The position numbers and the translations under genes were made by a program. Positions 43,801-53,078 of a stretch of DNA of 64,000 nt are shown here, piece by piece. The stretch lies in contig JAZORR010000016.1 in the NCBI GenBank assembly GCA_045656705.1, forward strand, positions 1 to 64,000. The letters run 5' to 3'. The notes under the pieces were generated by a model that did not search any database, was not told where the DNA came from, and saw only the letters and a list, made by a program, of their open reading frames with translations. Origin of the DNA: RGIG4576 sp045656705 (GTDB lineage: Bacteria; Bacteroidota; Bacteroidia; Bacteroidales; Muribaculaceae). Every line of letters begins with the position of its first letter. Position 1 is the first letter of the stretch.

Positions 43801-44688
43801 TTATAGTGAGAAATCGAGTTCAACCTCGTTTTGGGTGATGTTGAGTGTGGCTATTGCACCTTCGATGATAGGCAAGTTGCCATCGATGTGTCCGACAGGG
43901 AAATCAAAACACACAGGGAAGTCGTAAGGCGCAATCATCCGCTGAATCATACCATACATAGTGTCGCCGTTGGCATCGGGTTCGCGATAAACGGTAAATT
44001 GTCCCACGATAAGCCCTTTAAGACGAGACAATACGCCACTAAGTCGCAAATTATAGAGAATACGCTCCACCTTGTAGATAGGTTCGGCTATATCCTCGAT
44101 GAAAAGAATTTTATCGGGAAGAAATAAGTCATATTCAGTGCCGATAAGCTCACTTAGAACGGCAAGGTTTCCACCTATTATCTCGCTGGTGACGCAGCCT
44201 TCGCGATTAAATGGATGTGACGGCAATGTGTAAGAGGGAAGTTTTCCTGTGAGAATGTCATAAAGAGCCTCATTGGATTTATCTTCTGCCCCAAATAGAG
44301 CTAAATGCTTGGCCATAGAACTATGAATACTCGGAATACCAGCGTGATGACACATAGCATGTAGCACCGATATGTCGCTGAATCCGATAATCCATTTTTT
44401 GTTGTCTCTCAACTCATATGCTGTGATGTGTTCGGCTAAATGCACAGTGCCATATCCTCCTCTGCTACATAATATAGCCTTTATTTCGGGATTAAGCAGA
44501 GCTTCACGGAAGTCAGCAAGGCGTTCTTCCAAAGTACCACTATAATACCCATTATTATTACGACAATGTGCGCTCGGCACCGGGGTAAATCCCCATTGCT
44601 CGAGCACTCGGCAAGCACCATCGATATATTCTGGTTTTACGGCACTTGCTGGTGACACTATTGCTATTTTGTCGCCTTTGATGAGCAT
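43801..44688 (-). CDS. LD-carboxypeptidase (S66 family)
   Basis: 295 residues, the usual length. It removes D-Ala from tetrapeptide stems in murein recycling. Ser in CSRGGYGTVHL (~residue 75), the Glu in LFIEDIAEP and His in GHIDGNLPII make up the S66 Ser-Glu-His site. No signal peptide, consistent with cytoplasmic recycling. It is the last gene of a three-gene minus-strand set with the radical SAM and glycosyltransferase genes (gaps 27 and 18 nt). Confidence 0.92.
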   Translation of the reverse strand: MLIKGDKIAIVSPASAVKPEYIDGACRVLEQWGFTPVPSAHCRNNNGYYSGTLEERLADFREALLNPEIKAILCSRGGYGTVHLAEHITAYELRDNKKWIIGFSDISVLHAMCHHAGIPSIHSSMAKHLALFGAEDKSNEALYDILTGKLPSYTLPSHPFNREGCVTSEIIGGNLAVLSELIGTEYDLFLPDKILFIEDIAEPIYKVERILYNLRLSGVLSRLKGLIVGQFTVYREPDANGDTMYGMIQRMIAPYDFPVCFDFPVGHIDGNLPIIEGAIATLNITQNEVELDFSL

Positions 44689-44715
44689 TTTTTCTTTGAG
44701 GAGTTTTAGTGATGA

Positions 44716-45492
44716 TTAGCTCACAATTACTTTTATTCCGGCTTCCTCGATGCGACGGCCTATGGCTTGGAGTTCGTCTTTTTCCACTTTTACGAGGTGT
44801 TCCTCGGGAGTTTTTCGGTCGATAGAGTATATCATCACTTCTTTTGGAGCTATCTCCTTGTAGGCTGCGATGAGTGCTTCTATTTCGGCATCGGTGGTGT
44901 TATCGATTTTCACGCCATTGTGTTCGCCACGAAGGAACATAGTTTGCACGATGCAGTTGCCTTCAAACTTTTTTAGGTGTGCGATGATGCCTTCGGGAAT
45001 TATATCCTTGGCAGTGGGTTGATTGATGGCAAGCATAGTAGATGCCACTGCAGAATCAAGTTTGAGAATATTGTTGTCCACCTTTTTAAGTGCTGCAAAC
45101 ACAGAATCCTTCTTGAGCATTGTACTATTGCTTAAAACACTTACTTTGGCATTAGGGAAAAAGCGATCGCGAATCATAATCACGTCGAGCACTATTTCCT
45201 TGAATTGAGGGTGGAGAGTAGGCTCTCCGTTTCCCGAGAAAGTGATAACATCGAGCGGTTCGCCAGCTTCGCTCATAGCCTTGAGCTTGCGATTGAGCGC
45301 TTTTTTTACATTTTCTCGCGATGGAATGCCACTTTTGCCCGGTCCTTGTGCGTTGTATCCAGCTTCGCAATAAAGGCAGTCAAACGAACAAATCTTGCCA
45401 TCGTTGGGCATAAGGTTCACGCCGAGCGATACGCCTAAGCGACGGCTATGTATAGGACCGAATATGGTTTCGTGAAATAATACAGTCTGCAT
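44716..45492 (-). CDS. Radical SAM protein
   Basis: 258 residues. GPIHSRRLGVSLGVNLMPN precedes the iron-sulfur motif CSFDCLYC (a Cx3CxxC variant, about residues 34-41), then ITFSGNGEPTLHPQF (glycine-rich SAM contact). No substrate-defining domain is visible. The family resembles small MoaA/NirJ-like or anaerobic activating proteins, but the reaction is unknown. In an apparent operon between the glycosyltransferase and LD-carboxypeptidase genes. Confidence 0.85.
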   Translation of the reverse strand: MQTVLFHETIFGPIHSRRLGVSLGVNLMPNDGKICSFDCLYCEAGYNAQGPGKSGIPSRENVKKALNRKLKAMSEAGEPLDVITFSGNGEPTLHPQFKEIVLDVIMIRDRFFPNAKVSVLSNSTMLKKDSVFAALKKVDNNILKLDSAVASTMLAINQPTAKDIIPEGIIAHLKKFEGNCIVQTMFLRGEHNGVKIDNTTDAEIEALIAAYKEIAPKEVMIYSIDRKTPEEHLVKVEKDELQAIGRRIEEAGIKVIVS

Positions 45493-45510
45493 AATGATTG
45501 AGATAGTTAT

Positions 45511-46749
45511 TTAGCGATTAATTTTTTCTAACAATGATAGGTATTTTTCTACGACGGTGGTAGGGGAGAAGCGTTTCTGCATCTCGTCGTGTAGCATCTG
45601 GCGGTTGAGATTGGCATTTATAGCCCATTCAATGCCGTAGGCGAGGTCTTCGTGACTCTTGTACATAGCGATGTAACCTGTGTGAAGGTGGTCGACGATG
45701 TCGGTTTGCCCACCATTACCGAAAGTTACAGGAGTGCAGCCAGCCGCCATACCTTCGACCAGAGTGCCACCAAAGGATTCGTAAAGCGACGATGATATGA
45801 TTACGTCGGCGTGAGCAAGCACATCTTTCACCTTATTAGCGTTAATTTTACTTAAATATGTGTAAGGAATGTCGATTTCTTGAAGCAACGAGATATCTCG
45901 CAATCCCCCGAAGAGAATGAGGTGAATCTGTGACGCTACAGCGGGCTTGTGAGCCTTCAGCCACTTGAGTGCGCTGAGCAGTATAGGGAAGCCCTTTACA
46001 GGGTCATCGAGACGAGCTGCTCCAATAGCTATTACTTTCTTGTCGGCCGAAATGCCGTAGTTGCTATTGGGTAGTCGAGAGCAAGAATATTCCTCCACAT
46101 TGGTGGTGTTTGGGATAACGGTAACTCGTTTTGTGGCGAGTAGCGAACTTTCTTTACACTTTTGAGCAAGCCAATTGCTCACAGCCACGAAATGAAGGTT
46201 TGGAGCAGAATAGATAGACTTTTTTCGCTTCCAAGTGGAGTGTGAGAGATCAGAAATTTTGTTTGACTTCAGATACTGACACATACCACATTCCTTACGA
46301 AAACGAGTGCAATCGTAGGCGTGGTGGCAAATTCCCGTGCATTCCCACATGTCGTGCATATTCCAAATGATGGGTTTGCCTGTGTCGCAGAGTTTTTCGA
46401 CACAGTCGAGCGAGAGTGCGCCTTGGTTTATCCAATTGAGGATAATGACATCGGCATTTTTTACCTCGGGATGTGAGGCGATGTTGCGTCCCCATTGTGC
46501 AGTGTCCACTTTGAAGAGGTTTTCGCGAGAAAAACTGTTCTGCAAGAAGATTTGCAATCTTTCTGCAAGAAAATGGTACTTATCGGCAAATTTATGAGCA
46601 TAAGAAATCACATTTTCGTCATTTCCCAATTTCTCGGTAACGAGCATAGAGGCATCAACACCTTCCTTGCGAAAGGCATTCATAAGGCGGTAGGTGAACA
46701 CAGCAGCCCCCCCGTTCAGGTCGCTTCTATTTATGATTGCTATCTTCAT
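45511..46749 (-). CDS. Glycosyltransferase (GT4-like)
   Basis: 412 residues from ATG 46749, chosen because MKIAIINRSDLNGGAA is the typical start (a longer frame extends upstream without family features). Residues ~1-160 contain the acceptor-binding domain, with WNMHDMWECTGICHHAYDCTRFRKECGMC. Residues ~200-400 hold a GT1/GT4 donor domain: VIAIGAARLDDPVKGFPILL and ISSSLYESFGGTLVEGMAAGCTPV (the E-x7-E type nucleotide-sugar site). It probably builds a surface glycan. The TACTTTTG box at 46772-46765 (minus) lies 16 nt upstream. Confidence 0.85.
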   Translation of the reverse strand: MKIAIINRSDLNGGAAVFTYRLMNAFRKEGVDASMLVTEKLGNDENVISYAHKFADKYHFLAERLQIFLQNSFSRENLFKVDTAQWGRNIASHPEVKNADVIILNWINQGALSLDCVEKLCDTGKPIIWNMHDMWECTGICHHAYDCTRFRKECGMCQYLKSNKISDLSHSTWKRKKSIYSAPNLHFVAVSNWLAQKCKESSLLATKRVTVIPNTTNVEEYSCSRLPNSNYGISADKKVIAIGAARLDDPVKGFPILLSALKWLKAHKPAVASQIHLILFGGLRDISLLQEIDIPYTYLSKINANKVKDVLAHADVIISSSLYESFGGTLVEGMAAGCTPVTFGNGGQTDIVDHLHTGYIAMYKSHEDLAYGIEWAINANLNRQMLHDEMQKRFSPTTVVEKYLSLLEKINR

Positions 46750-46764
46750 TCTCGTTTTATTAGA

Positions 46765-46772
46765 CAAAAGTA
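46765..46772 (-). promoter_or_regulatory. Promoter-like box of the glycosyltransferase operon
   Basis: TACTTTTG on the minus strand, 16 nt before the start at 46749. Confidence 0.45.
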
Positions 46773-46823
46773 CACAATTTTTAGAAATTAGTAAAGAGTA
46801 GATAGTAATTAATAATTTGGGAG

Positions 46824-48197
46824 TTATTTTTCGATCCATAGTTTTATGGATTTTACTGATGAGCGTACTTCGAGATATTCGGTGAGTTTTTGCGTTTCGC
46901 TTGGTGTGAGAGGGGAATGGAGTCGCAAGATGGCAAGGTTGGTGGTGTCGGTGTGCCGTGTGTCGACATCGCAAAACACATTTCTGCTCAGTGCTATATC
47001 TTTCACCTTGGGGAATAGGATGTGAATTTCGGGTGCGAGCAGGGGCGAAAGGCGTTCAAATTCTGATTGGTGTGCAATCACGGCTTTGAGCGAGTCGATC
47101 AGCGATGCTTGCAAGGCGATGCGTTTTTGATTGTCGGCATAGATGTCGTTGAACATGGAAGATGTGATGGCTTTGGAATCTAATACATTACTTGCATCAA
47201 TCGAAACACCTTGATTGATGGTGAGTTTGGCTCCTCGTAACCAATAATTCTCGTTAAGACGATTACTCATGACTATCTGCAGTGAATCTATATTCACTTT
47301 TTCTCCGATGAGGGTGACGCTGATTAGTTTATTGCCGTGTAGCACTTCGGCTTCTTTGTTCAATACTTGAGTGTTGGCAAATACAAATTCTTGTGCGATG
47401 AATCTATTGGCATAGTTCACGAAGTAGCTATCTCTCACCATAGTGAATGTGAGCCAAATGCTCGGTAATAGAGTGACAATTATGATGGCAGTGATGTAGC
47501 GTTTTACTTTGATTTTGGTGTCATCGTGGACGAAAGTGCGTGCCGAAAAGCGAAGGAATTTCACTCCCACTGTGGTGGCGAATGCGATAAAGATGGAGTT
47601 GATGAGGAAAAGGTAAAATGCACCGAAGAAATATTGTAGTTGCCATGTGGCGAGTCCGTAGCCGGCAGTGCATAGGGGTGGCATAAGAGCAGTAGCAATG
47701 GCTACGCCCGGTATTACATTGCCCTTTTTCTTGCAAGCGAGAGCCACTATGCCCGCCATACCACCGAAGAAACCTATCATCACATCGTAGATAGTGGGTG
47801 ATGTGCGAGCCAAAAGTTCGGAGCGTCCTTCGCTCACTGGCGAAAAAAGGAAAAACAGCATAGAAGCAAGCACGCTGAATGCTGCTGCTACGGCAAGATT
47901 GCGTAGCGAACGCTTGATAAGGTCGAAATCGTAGGTGCCAAGTCCGAAGCCTATGCCAATAATAGGCCCCATAAGAGGCGAAATGAGCATAGCGCCTATG
48001 ATTACGGCTGCTGAGTTGGTATTAAGTCCAAGTGAGGCGATAAAAATGGCAATGATGAGGATGATGATATTAGAACCTTTGAACGAAACTCCGTCCATCA
48101 CAGTCTGAACGGCCATTTGCTCGTCGTCGAGTTCATCGCGAAGATTGAAATATTCTTTCAGAAATTGTTTGGTCCTTAGAAGTAAATCAGATATCAT
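46824..48197 (-). CDS. DUF389 (TIGR00341) membrane protein
   Basis: 457 residues. The N-terminal ~40 residues are soluble, residues ~40-250 hold about six hydrophobic segments with the DUF389 blocks SLGLNTNSAAVIIGAMLISPLMGPI and VIPGVAIATALMPPLCTAGYGLA, and the C-terminal ~200 residues form a soluble domain. The family's role is unknown. It stands divergent to the SGNH hydrolase gene with a 196-nt gap. Confidence 0.88.
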   Translation of the reverse strand: MISDLLLRTKQFLKEYFNLRDELDDEQMAVQTVMDGVSFKGSNIIILIIAIFIASLGLNTNSAAVIIGAMLISPLMGPIIGIGFGLGTYDFDLIKRSLRNLAVAAAFSVLASMLFFLFSPVSEGRSELLARTSPTIYDVMIGFFGGMAGIVALACKKKGNVIPGVAIATALMPPLCTAGYGLATWQLQYFFGAFYLFLINSIFIAFATTVGVKFLRFSARTFVHDDTKIKVKRYITAIIIVTLLPSIWLTFTMVRDSYFVNYANRFIAQEFVFANTQVLNKEAEVLHGNKLISVTLIGEKVNIDSLQIVMSNRLNENYWLRGAKLTINQGVSIDASNVLDSKAITSSMFNDIYADNQKRIALQASLIDSLKAVIAHQSEFERLSPLLAPEIHILFPKVKDIALSRNVFCDVDTRHTDTTNLAILRLHSPLTPSETQKLTEYLEVRSSVKSIKLWIEK

Positions 48198-48393
48198 ATA
48201 GTTTAAAAGTTTCCTTAAATAACAACGCGAAAAGGAGTAATGTTGATTTTTGGTAGAAATGTTTGCGTATTTGGGAAAGTCTTACGAATTTTGCAAAGAA
48301 ATTAGGTGCTGATGTTAAGTGCCTAAAAATGATATTAATGTTTAAAGGCTGTGCGAGTGGTGTGAAGATTGCCATTTGTGTGGCAAAATTGTT

Positions 48394-49197
48394 ATGAATA
48401 AGACTTATAAGGGATTTTGGGGCATTCTTGTGGTAGCCTTTGTGCTATTTTTTGCTCTATCGGCATTCGATTCTATAGCAATAGGAGGATTGGAACTGAA
48501 GACATCGGGAATGCTCGACCGCTTGACACGCGCGCCTGAGGGTGTAGATGAAGTGCAAGATACTACTATTGTAGTGGTGGAGGAAGATACTCTCGTAGTG
48601 CCACAACCAAAGGTAATAGACGAAACTCCACAAACTATACTATTTGTGGGCGACTCAATGCTTGAAGGATTATATCCACGATTGGCGGCTTATGCTGCCG
48701 AGAATGGCCATACATTGTATTCGGTGATATGGTATAGCTCTACATCGGAGGTGTGGGGAAATTCAACCAAGTTGGCTGAATACATTGAAAAGGTGAAACC
48801 TACTTACATATTTGTGTCGCTTGGTGCAAACGAACTTTTCGTGCGTGATATAGCCACAAAACGCGATAAGTATGTGAAGACCATCTTGTCGCAAATAGGT
48901 GATATCCCATTTGTGTGGATAGGTCCACCAAACTGGAAACCAGATACAGGTATCAACGACCTTGTGGCAAAGAATGTGAAAGGCAAGAAGAATGGATCGT
49001 TCTTCGTGTCGAATGGTATGCACTTTGACCGTGCCAAAGATGGCGCACATCCTACTCGCAAGTCGGCTCGTGCGTGGATGGATAGTGTGGCTCGCTGGAT
49101 GCCAGCGAATGCAGCTTATCCTATCAAGATGAATACGCCATCGGTGGAAACTGCAAAGGCCAAGCGAGTGTTTATGCATCAACCTAACGAAAAATAA
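48394..49197 (+). CDS. SGNH/GDSL hydrolase, membrane-anchored
   Basis: 267 residues from ATG 48394 (in-frame ATG six codons earlier). One N-terminal transmembrane segment (GFWGILVVAFVLFFALSAF), then a Thr/Val-rich spacer and an SGNH domain: FVGDSMLEGL (Ser of GDS ~ residue 87), SLGANEL (block III) and the DGAHPT block (Asp/His, ~215). It lies 14 nt before an MBOAT acyltransferase. Such pairs (AlgJ/AlgX-AlgI, PatB-PatA) O-acetylate polysaccharides or peptidoglycan; the SGNH partner would transfer the acyl group in the periplasm. Confidence 0.85.
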   Translation: MNKTYKGFWGILVVAFVLFFALSAFDSIAIGGLELKTSGMLDRLTRAPEGVDEVQDTTIVVVEEDTLVVPQPKVIDETPQTILFVGDSMLEGLYPRLAAYAAENGHTLYSVIWYSSTSEVWGNSTKLAEYIEKVKPTYIFVSLGANELFVRDIATKRDKYVKTILSQIGDIPFVWIGPPNWKPDTGINDLVAKNVKGKKNGSFFVSNGMHFDRAKDGAHPTRKSARAWMDSVARWMPANAAYPIKMNTPSVETAKAKRVFMHQPNEK

Positions 49198-49211
49198 GGG
49201 AAAATATAGTT

Positions 49212-50678
49212 ATGGAGTATATTTGGCACAATCTATGTGAACTATTTTCATATCAGAAGGATGCACCGATGATATTCTCGTCGGGTATTTTCTGGGTGAT
49301 ATTTATATTATTTTTACCTATTTATGCATATCTGAAGGATAGAAGATGGCAGATGCTTACCTTTGTGGTGGCATTCAGCTTGTATTTCTACTATAAGTCG
49401 AGTGGGCTATTTTTCTTGTTGCTTGTGGGCACTTCGTTGCTCGACTGGACACTCTCGAGAGTGCTTGTGAAGCAGAAGAGCGACTTGCGTCGTAGGCTAT
49501 GTGTGTTGGTGAGTGTAGTAGCATCGCTCAGCATTCTTGGCTACTTCAAATATGCAAATTTCTTCCTATGGAACTGGAATGAGATGGTGGGAGGCAATTT
49601 TCAGCCAATGGACATCATCTTGCCTGTAGGTATCTCGTTTTACACATTTCAGTCAATAAGTTACATAGTGGATGTGTATAAGGGCAGGGTGCAACCTACC
49701 GATACCTGGCTCGAATATGCTTTCTTCCTATCGTTCTTCCCGGCGTTGGTGGCAGGTCCGATTGTGCGTGCCGACTATTTTATCCCTCAAATCAAGGAAA
49801 ATCCTAAGGCTACTCGCAAGGACGTGAACTTTGGTTTCTGGCTTATCATCTTGGGTATAATCAAGAAATCGCTTATAGCCGACTATATTTCGCAATATAA
49901 TGACTTGATATTTATGTCGCCTACTGGCTACACAGGTTTTGAAAGTTTGATGGGCGTGATAGGCTATACAATGCAGATATATTGCGACTTCTCGGGTTAT
50001 TCGGATATGGCCATAGGTATAGCATTAATAATGGGCTTCAAATTGAGTCCAAACTTCGATTTCCCATATAAGTCGACCAATCTCACAGAGTTTTGGCGCA
50101 GGTGGCACATTTCGCTATCGTCGTGGTTGAGAGACTATGTGTATATCCCACTCGGAGGTAATCGCAAGGGAACTTTCCGCACCTATCTTAATAATTTTCT
50201 CACAATGCTCATTGGAGGCTTGTGGCACGGAGCAGCGTGGAAATTTGTGTTTTGGGGAGCAATGCATGGAGCAGGATTGGCAGTGCATAAGGCGTCGAAA
50301 CCTTGGCTCAGTCGCTTACCCGATAATTGGGTGGTGCGTTCGGTGTCGTGGTTGGTGACTATGTCTTTTGTGTCGTTTTTGTGGGTGTTTTTCCGTGCCG
50401 ATTCGTGGACCGATTCGTGGTTGATAATACATAACATTTTTACCAATTTCAGAGTGGATTACATACCTGTGTTTGCCGAAGTGCGCTATGTGTGGTGCAT
50501 AATGATGGCTGTGATAATAGTGTCACACGCTTTACCTTCGCAATGGTGGACAACACTTGGTCGCCTATTTGTGCGCACAAGGTGGTGGGTGAAGTTGGTG
50601 GTGTTTGTGATAGTGGTGCAGCTTGTGATTCAATTTATGAGCGAAGAAGTGTCTCCATTTATATACTTCCAATTTTAA
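49212..50678 (+). CDS. MBOAT O-acyltransferase (AlgI-like)
   Basis: 488 residues with about 10-12 hydrophobic segments. MBOAT markers: ILPVGISFYTFQSISYIVDVYKG, FWRRWHISLSSWLRDYVYIPLGGNRKG and the catalytic His in IGGLWHGAAWKFVFWGAMHG (~residue 338). It would carry acetyl groups across the inner membrane for the SGNH partner upstream. The polymer modified is not predictable. A 29-codon membrane-peptide ORF starts 10 nt downstream. Confidence 0.92.
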   Translation: MEYIWHNLCELFSYQKDAPMIFSSGIFWVIFILFLPIYAYLKDRRWQMLTFVVAFSLYFYYKSSGLFFLLLVGTSLLDWTLSRVLVKQKSDLRRRLCVLVSVVASLSILGYFKYANFFLWNWNEMVGGNFQPMDIILPVGISFYTFQSISYIVDVYKGRVQPTDTWLEYAFFLSFFPALVAGPIVRADYFIPQIKENPKATRKDVNFGFWLIILGIIKKSLIADYISQYNDLIFMSPTGYTGFESLMGVIGYTMQIYCDFSGYSDMAIGIALIMGFKLSPNFDFPYKSTNLTEFWRRWHISLSSWLRDYVYIPLGGNRKGTFRTYLNNFLTMLIGGLWHGAAWKFVFWGAMHGAGLAVHKASKPWLSRLPDNWVVRSVSWLVTMSFVSFLWVFFRADSWTDSWLIIHNIFTNFRVDYIPVFAEVRYVWCIMMAVIIVSHALPSQWWTTLGRLFVRTRWWVKLVVFVIVVQLVIQFMSEEVSPFIYFQF

Positions 50679-50688
50679 TAATTAAGAA

Positions 50689-50778
50689 ATGGACAAACAT
50701 AGATTTGATAAGGTGTATATAGCACTCACAGTCATAATTATAGCGGCTGTGGCAGTTCTGATTTGGAACAATAAGTGA
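50689..50778 (+). CDS. Putative 29-residue membrane peptide
   Basis: ATG 50689 to TGA 50778: a charged start (MDKHRFDKVY), then IALTVIIIAAVAVLIW, a single transmembrane helix, and NNK. It lies 10 nt after the MBOAT stop and stops before a new promoter (50762-50793 overlaps its end). Too short for ordinary gene callers. The clean membrane-helix pattern supports it; whether it is translated is unknown. Confidence 0.45.
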   Translation: MDKHRFDKVYIALTVIIIAAVAVLIWNNK

Positions 50779-50793
50779 AAATGTGTAAATTTG
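50762..50793 (+). promoter_or_regulatory. Promoter of the GNAT-like 379-residue gene
   Basis: TTTG (50762-50765) and TAAATTTG (50786-50793), spacing exactly 20 nt; ATG at 50875, leader of about 77 nt. Confidence 0.7.
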
Positions 50794-50874
50794 TAAAAAA
50801 TATATTTACACATAGGGAGTGAAGTAGAAGCATTCCCCCACAAGAACATTAAGAATAAAAAGAGATATTATTAT

Positions 50875-52014
50875 ATGGCAGTTATAATCAAAGAAATTCC
50901 AGCAAAGAAGAGTCAAATCGAGAAATTCGTTGACTTTGGTATTAAACTTTACGAGGGCAATGAGTATTATGTGCCTGCTCTTGTAATGGATGAAGTGGGT
51001 ACACTTTTGCCAGAAAAGAACCCTGCATTTGGCTTTTGTGAGGCAGCATATTTTATGGCATTTGATGAGGCTACAGGCAAACCACTCGGTCGCATTGCAG
51101 GTATTATCAACAATGTAACCAATAAGAAGTATGACGAGCGTCATGTGCGTTTCGGTTTCGTGGATTTTGTAGACGATAAGGAAGTGAGTCGTAAGCTAAT
51201 AGAGGCAGTGGAAAATTGGGGTAAGAGTAAGGGTATGGATACCATAGTGGGACCTCTTGGCTTTACTGATATGGACCCTGAAGGAATGCTTATCGAGGGC
51301 TTTGATCAAGTGGGTACTATGGCTACTATCTATAACTATCCTTATTATCCTCAACACCTTGAGTCTCTTGGTTTTGAACAAGAAATCGACTGGATGGAAT
51401 TTAAGATTATGATACCAAATTCTATTCCAGACAAGATGGCTCGTATTGCCGACATCGTGCGCAAGAAGTACAAACTATCTACACCAAAATATACAAGTGC
51501 GAAAAAACTTATTGCCGATTATGGCGAAGCTATTTTCACGCTCATCAACGAGGCTTACGATCCATTATATGGCTATTCGCCACTAACTCAAAAGCAAATA
51601 GACCATTACATCAAGATGTATGTGCCTATTTTGCGTCTTGAAAATGTGTGCTTGATTACAGAGGAGAGTGGAGAACTGATAGGTGTGGGTATCACATTGC
51701 CTTCTATGTCGAAAGCATTGCAAAAGTCGCGTGGTCGCCTTTTCCCATTCGGATGGTGGCATATGCTCAAGGCTTTGCGTGGCAAGAACGAGATTGTGGA
51801 CTTGATGCTTGTGGCTATCAAACCTGAATACCAAAGCAAGGGTGTGAATGCGTTGCTATTTACCGAACTTATCCCAGCATTCAATGGTAATGGCTATGTG
51901 TATGCCGAAAGTAACCCAGAGCTTGAACTTAACCAAAAAGTGCAATCGCAATGGCAATACTTCGACACTACTCAACATAAACGCCGTCGTGCATTCAAGA
52001 AGAAAATTAAATAA
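50875..52014 (+). CDS. Conserved GNAT-like acyltransferase, 379 residues
   Basis: It has two GNAT-like halves: residues ~1-180 (IKEIPAKKSQIEKFVDFGIKLYEGNEYYVPAL, then GPLGFTDMDPEGMLIEGFDQVGTM) and ~190-379, with LMLVAIKPEYQSKGVNALLFTELIPAFNGNGYVYAESNPELELNQKVQSQW, where QSKGVN takes the acetyl-CoA-binding R/Q-x-x-G-x-x position. This architecture is common in Bacteroidetes; the substrate is unknown. It follows a clear promoter and ends in a terminator. Confidence 0.82.
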   Translation: MAVIIKEIPAKKSQIEKFVDFGIKLYEGNEYYVPALVMDEVGTLLPEKNPAFGFCEAAYFMAFDEATGKPLGRIAGIINNVTNKKYDERHVRFGFVDFVDDKEVSRKLIEAVENWGKSKGMDTIVGPLGFTDMDPEGMLIEGFDQVGTMATIYNYPYYPQHLESLGFEQEIDWMEFKIMIPNSIPDKMARIADIVRKKYKLSTPKYTSAKKLIADYGEAIFTLINEAYDPLYGYSPLTQKQIDHYIKMYVPILRLENVCLITEESGELIGVGITLPSMSKALQKSRGRLFPFGWWHMLKALRGKNEIVDLMLVAIKPEYQSKGVNALLFTELIPAFNGNGYVYAESNPELELNQKVQSQWQYFDTTQHKRRRAFKKKIK

Positions 52015-52020
52015 CATCAA

Positions 52021-52060
52021 AAAGGTAGCCCTTGAATAAATAAGGTGCTACCTTTTTTAG
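52021..52060 (+). terminator. Terminator after the GNAT-like gene
   Basis: AAAGGTAGC (52021-52029) pairs with GCTACCTTT (52047-52055), followed by TTTAG. Confidence 0.8.
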
Positions 52061-52073
52061 TATTATAAGTAAG

Positions 52074-52535
52074 GTGGGCAAAAGGGGAATATTGGTGGAT
52101 GGTGTGATGTACACCAAGGAGGATATAAGGGTGTTGTATGACCAATATAACGCATTATACTTTGAAGGAAAGTTGGGCGTGTGTGATATATCTTTCTTTC
52201 CTAAAAATACTTCGTATTTAGGATGGTATTGTGCTAAAAACGATAAGCGAGGTTGTGCAAAAGATAAGATATGGATAGGAACGAGTGTTTACTGGAATAA
52301 ATATGCATTGCAGCGAATTTTGGTGCATGAAATGGTGCATATGTATATATATCGAATAGAGAAGTGTAAGCGTGATGGAATATTAGGTCATGGATGGCGA
52401 TTCAGAAAGCATTGTAGAAGGTTGAAACGCGACTTTGGTTTGGAGATAAAGCACCTTCCTAAATTAGAATTCATTAATAAAGATTTAACGCCTAAATGGT
52501 GGGAGAAGATTCTTTTAAAGATTTTTGATATATAA
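52074..52535 (+). CDS. SprT-like zinc-metalloprotease-type protein
   Basis: 153 residues from the GTG at 52074 (first ATG of the frame is at 52107, giving 142 residues, also plausible). The fold begins with VLYDQYNALYFEGKL, the usual SprT-like start. HEMVHMYIY (His85-His89) is the HExxH zinc motif and GHGWRFRKHCRRL gives the third ligand region. SprT-like proteins resemble the SPRTN DNA-protein crosslink protease; the bacterial function is unclear. A bidirectional terminator follows at 52543. Confidence 0.8.
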   Translation: MGKRGILVDGVMYTKEDIRVLYDQYNALYFEGKLGVCDISFFPKNTSYLGWYCAKNDKRGCAKDKIWIGTSVYWNKYALQRILVHEMVHMYIYRIEKCKRDGILGHGWRFRKHCRRLKRDFGLEIKHLPKLEFINKDLTPKWWEKILLKIFDI

Positions 52536-52542
52536 TAATTAC

Positions 52543-52580
52543 AAAAAGCACGGGCGGGATAGCTCGTGCTTTTTTGTGTG
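52543..52580. terminator. Bidirectional terminator between SprT-like and cytidine deaminase genes
   Basis: AAAAAGCACG (52543-52552) pairs with CGTGCTTTTT (52565-52574), with T-runs on both sides, between convergent genes. Confidence 0.8.
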
Positions 52581-52602
52581 AGAAGGAAATTACGGTTGTG
52601 TG

Positions 52603-53073
52603 TTAAAATTCTTCGAAGCTGAGTGGTAGGAGGCTACGGATGCCTTGCAGTTTATACACTTTGTTTCGTCCTGCAAGGAGTATCTCGATGGGTTGTCCTC
52701 CGAGTTTTTCGTATTCGAGGATTGCCTGACGGCATGCGCCACAAGGAGAGATAGGTTCTTCAATGAAATCGCCATCGGTGAAGGCTGCGATAGCCAATTT
52801 GCAAAATCTTACACTCGGAAATCGTGCGCCAGCATAGTAGATGGTGGTGCGTTCGGCACAAGTGCCACTTGGGAATGCGGCGTTTTCTTGATTTGAACCA
52901 GAGATGATTTCGTCGTTTTCGAGGAGAACGGCTGCTCCTACATTGAACTTGCTATATGGAGCGTAAGCCGTTTCGGTGGCTTTTTTTGCACATTCTACCA
53001 AATTTTTATCCTTTTCGCTGAGTTCGTTGTAAGAATAAACCTCTATCTTTGTCGTGATAATTTTATTTTCCAT
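52603..53073 (-). CDS. cdd: Cytidine deaminase
   Basis: 156 residues. It deaminates cytidine and deoxycytidine in pyrimidine salvage. Zinc ligands Cys72 in TCAER with catalytic Glu74, and PCGAC (Cys111, Cys114), match the single-domain tetrameric form. NQENAAFPSG is the substrate-binding strand. Its start codon is only 5 nt from that of the divergent glucosaminidase gene. Nucleoside kinase at 6.3 kb could use its products. Confidence 0.95.
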   Translation of the reverse strand: MENKIITTKIEVYSYNELSEKDKNLVECAKKATETAYAPYSKFNVGAAVLLENDEIISGSNQENAAFPSGTCAERTTIYYAGARFPSVRFCKLAIAAFTDGDFIEEPISPCGACRQAILEYEKLGGQPIEILLAGRNKVYKLQGIRSLLPLSFEEF

Positions 53074-53078
53074 ATTTT

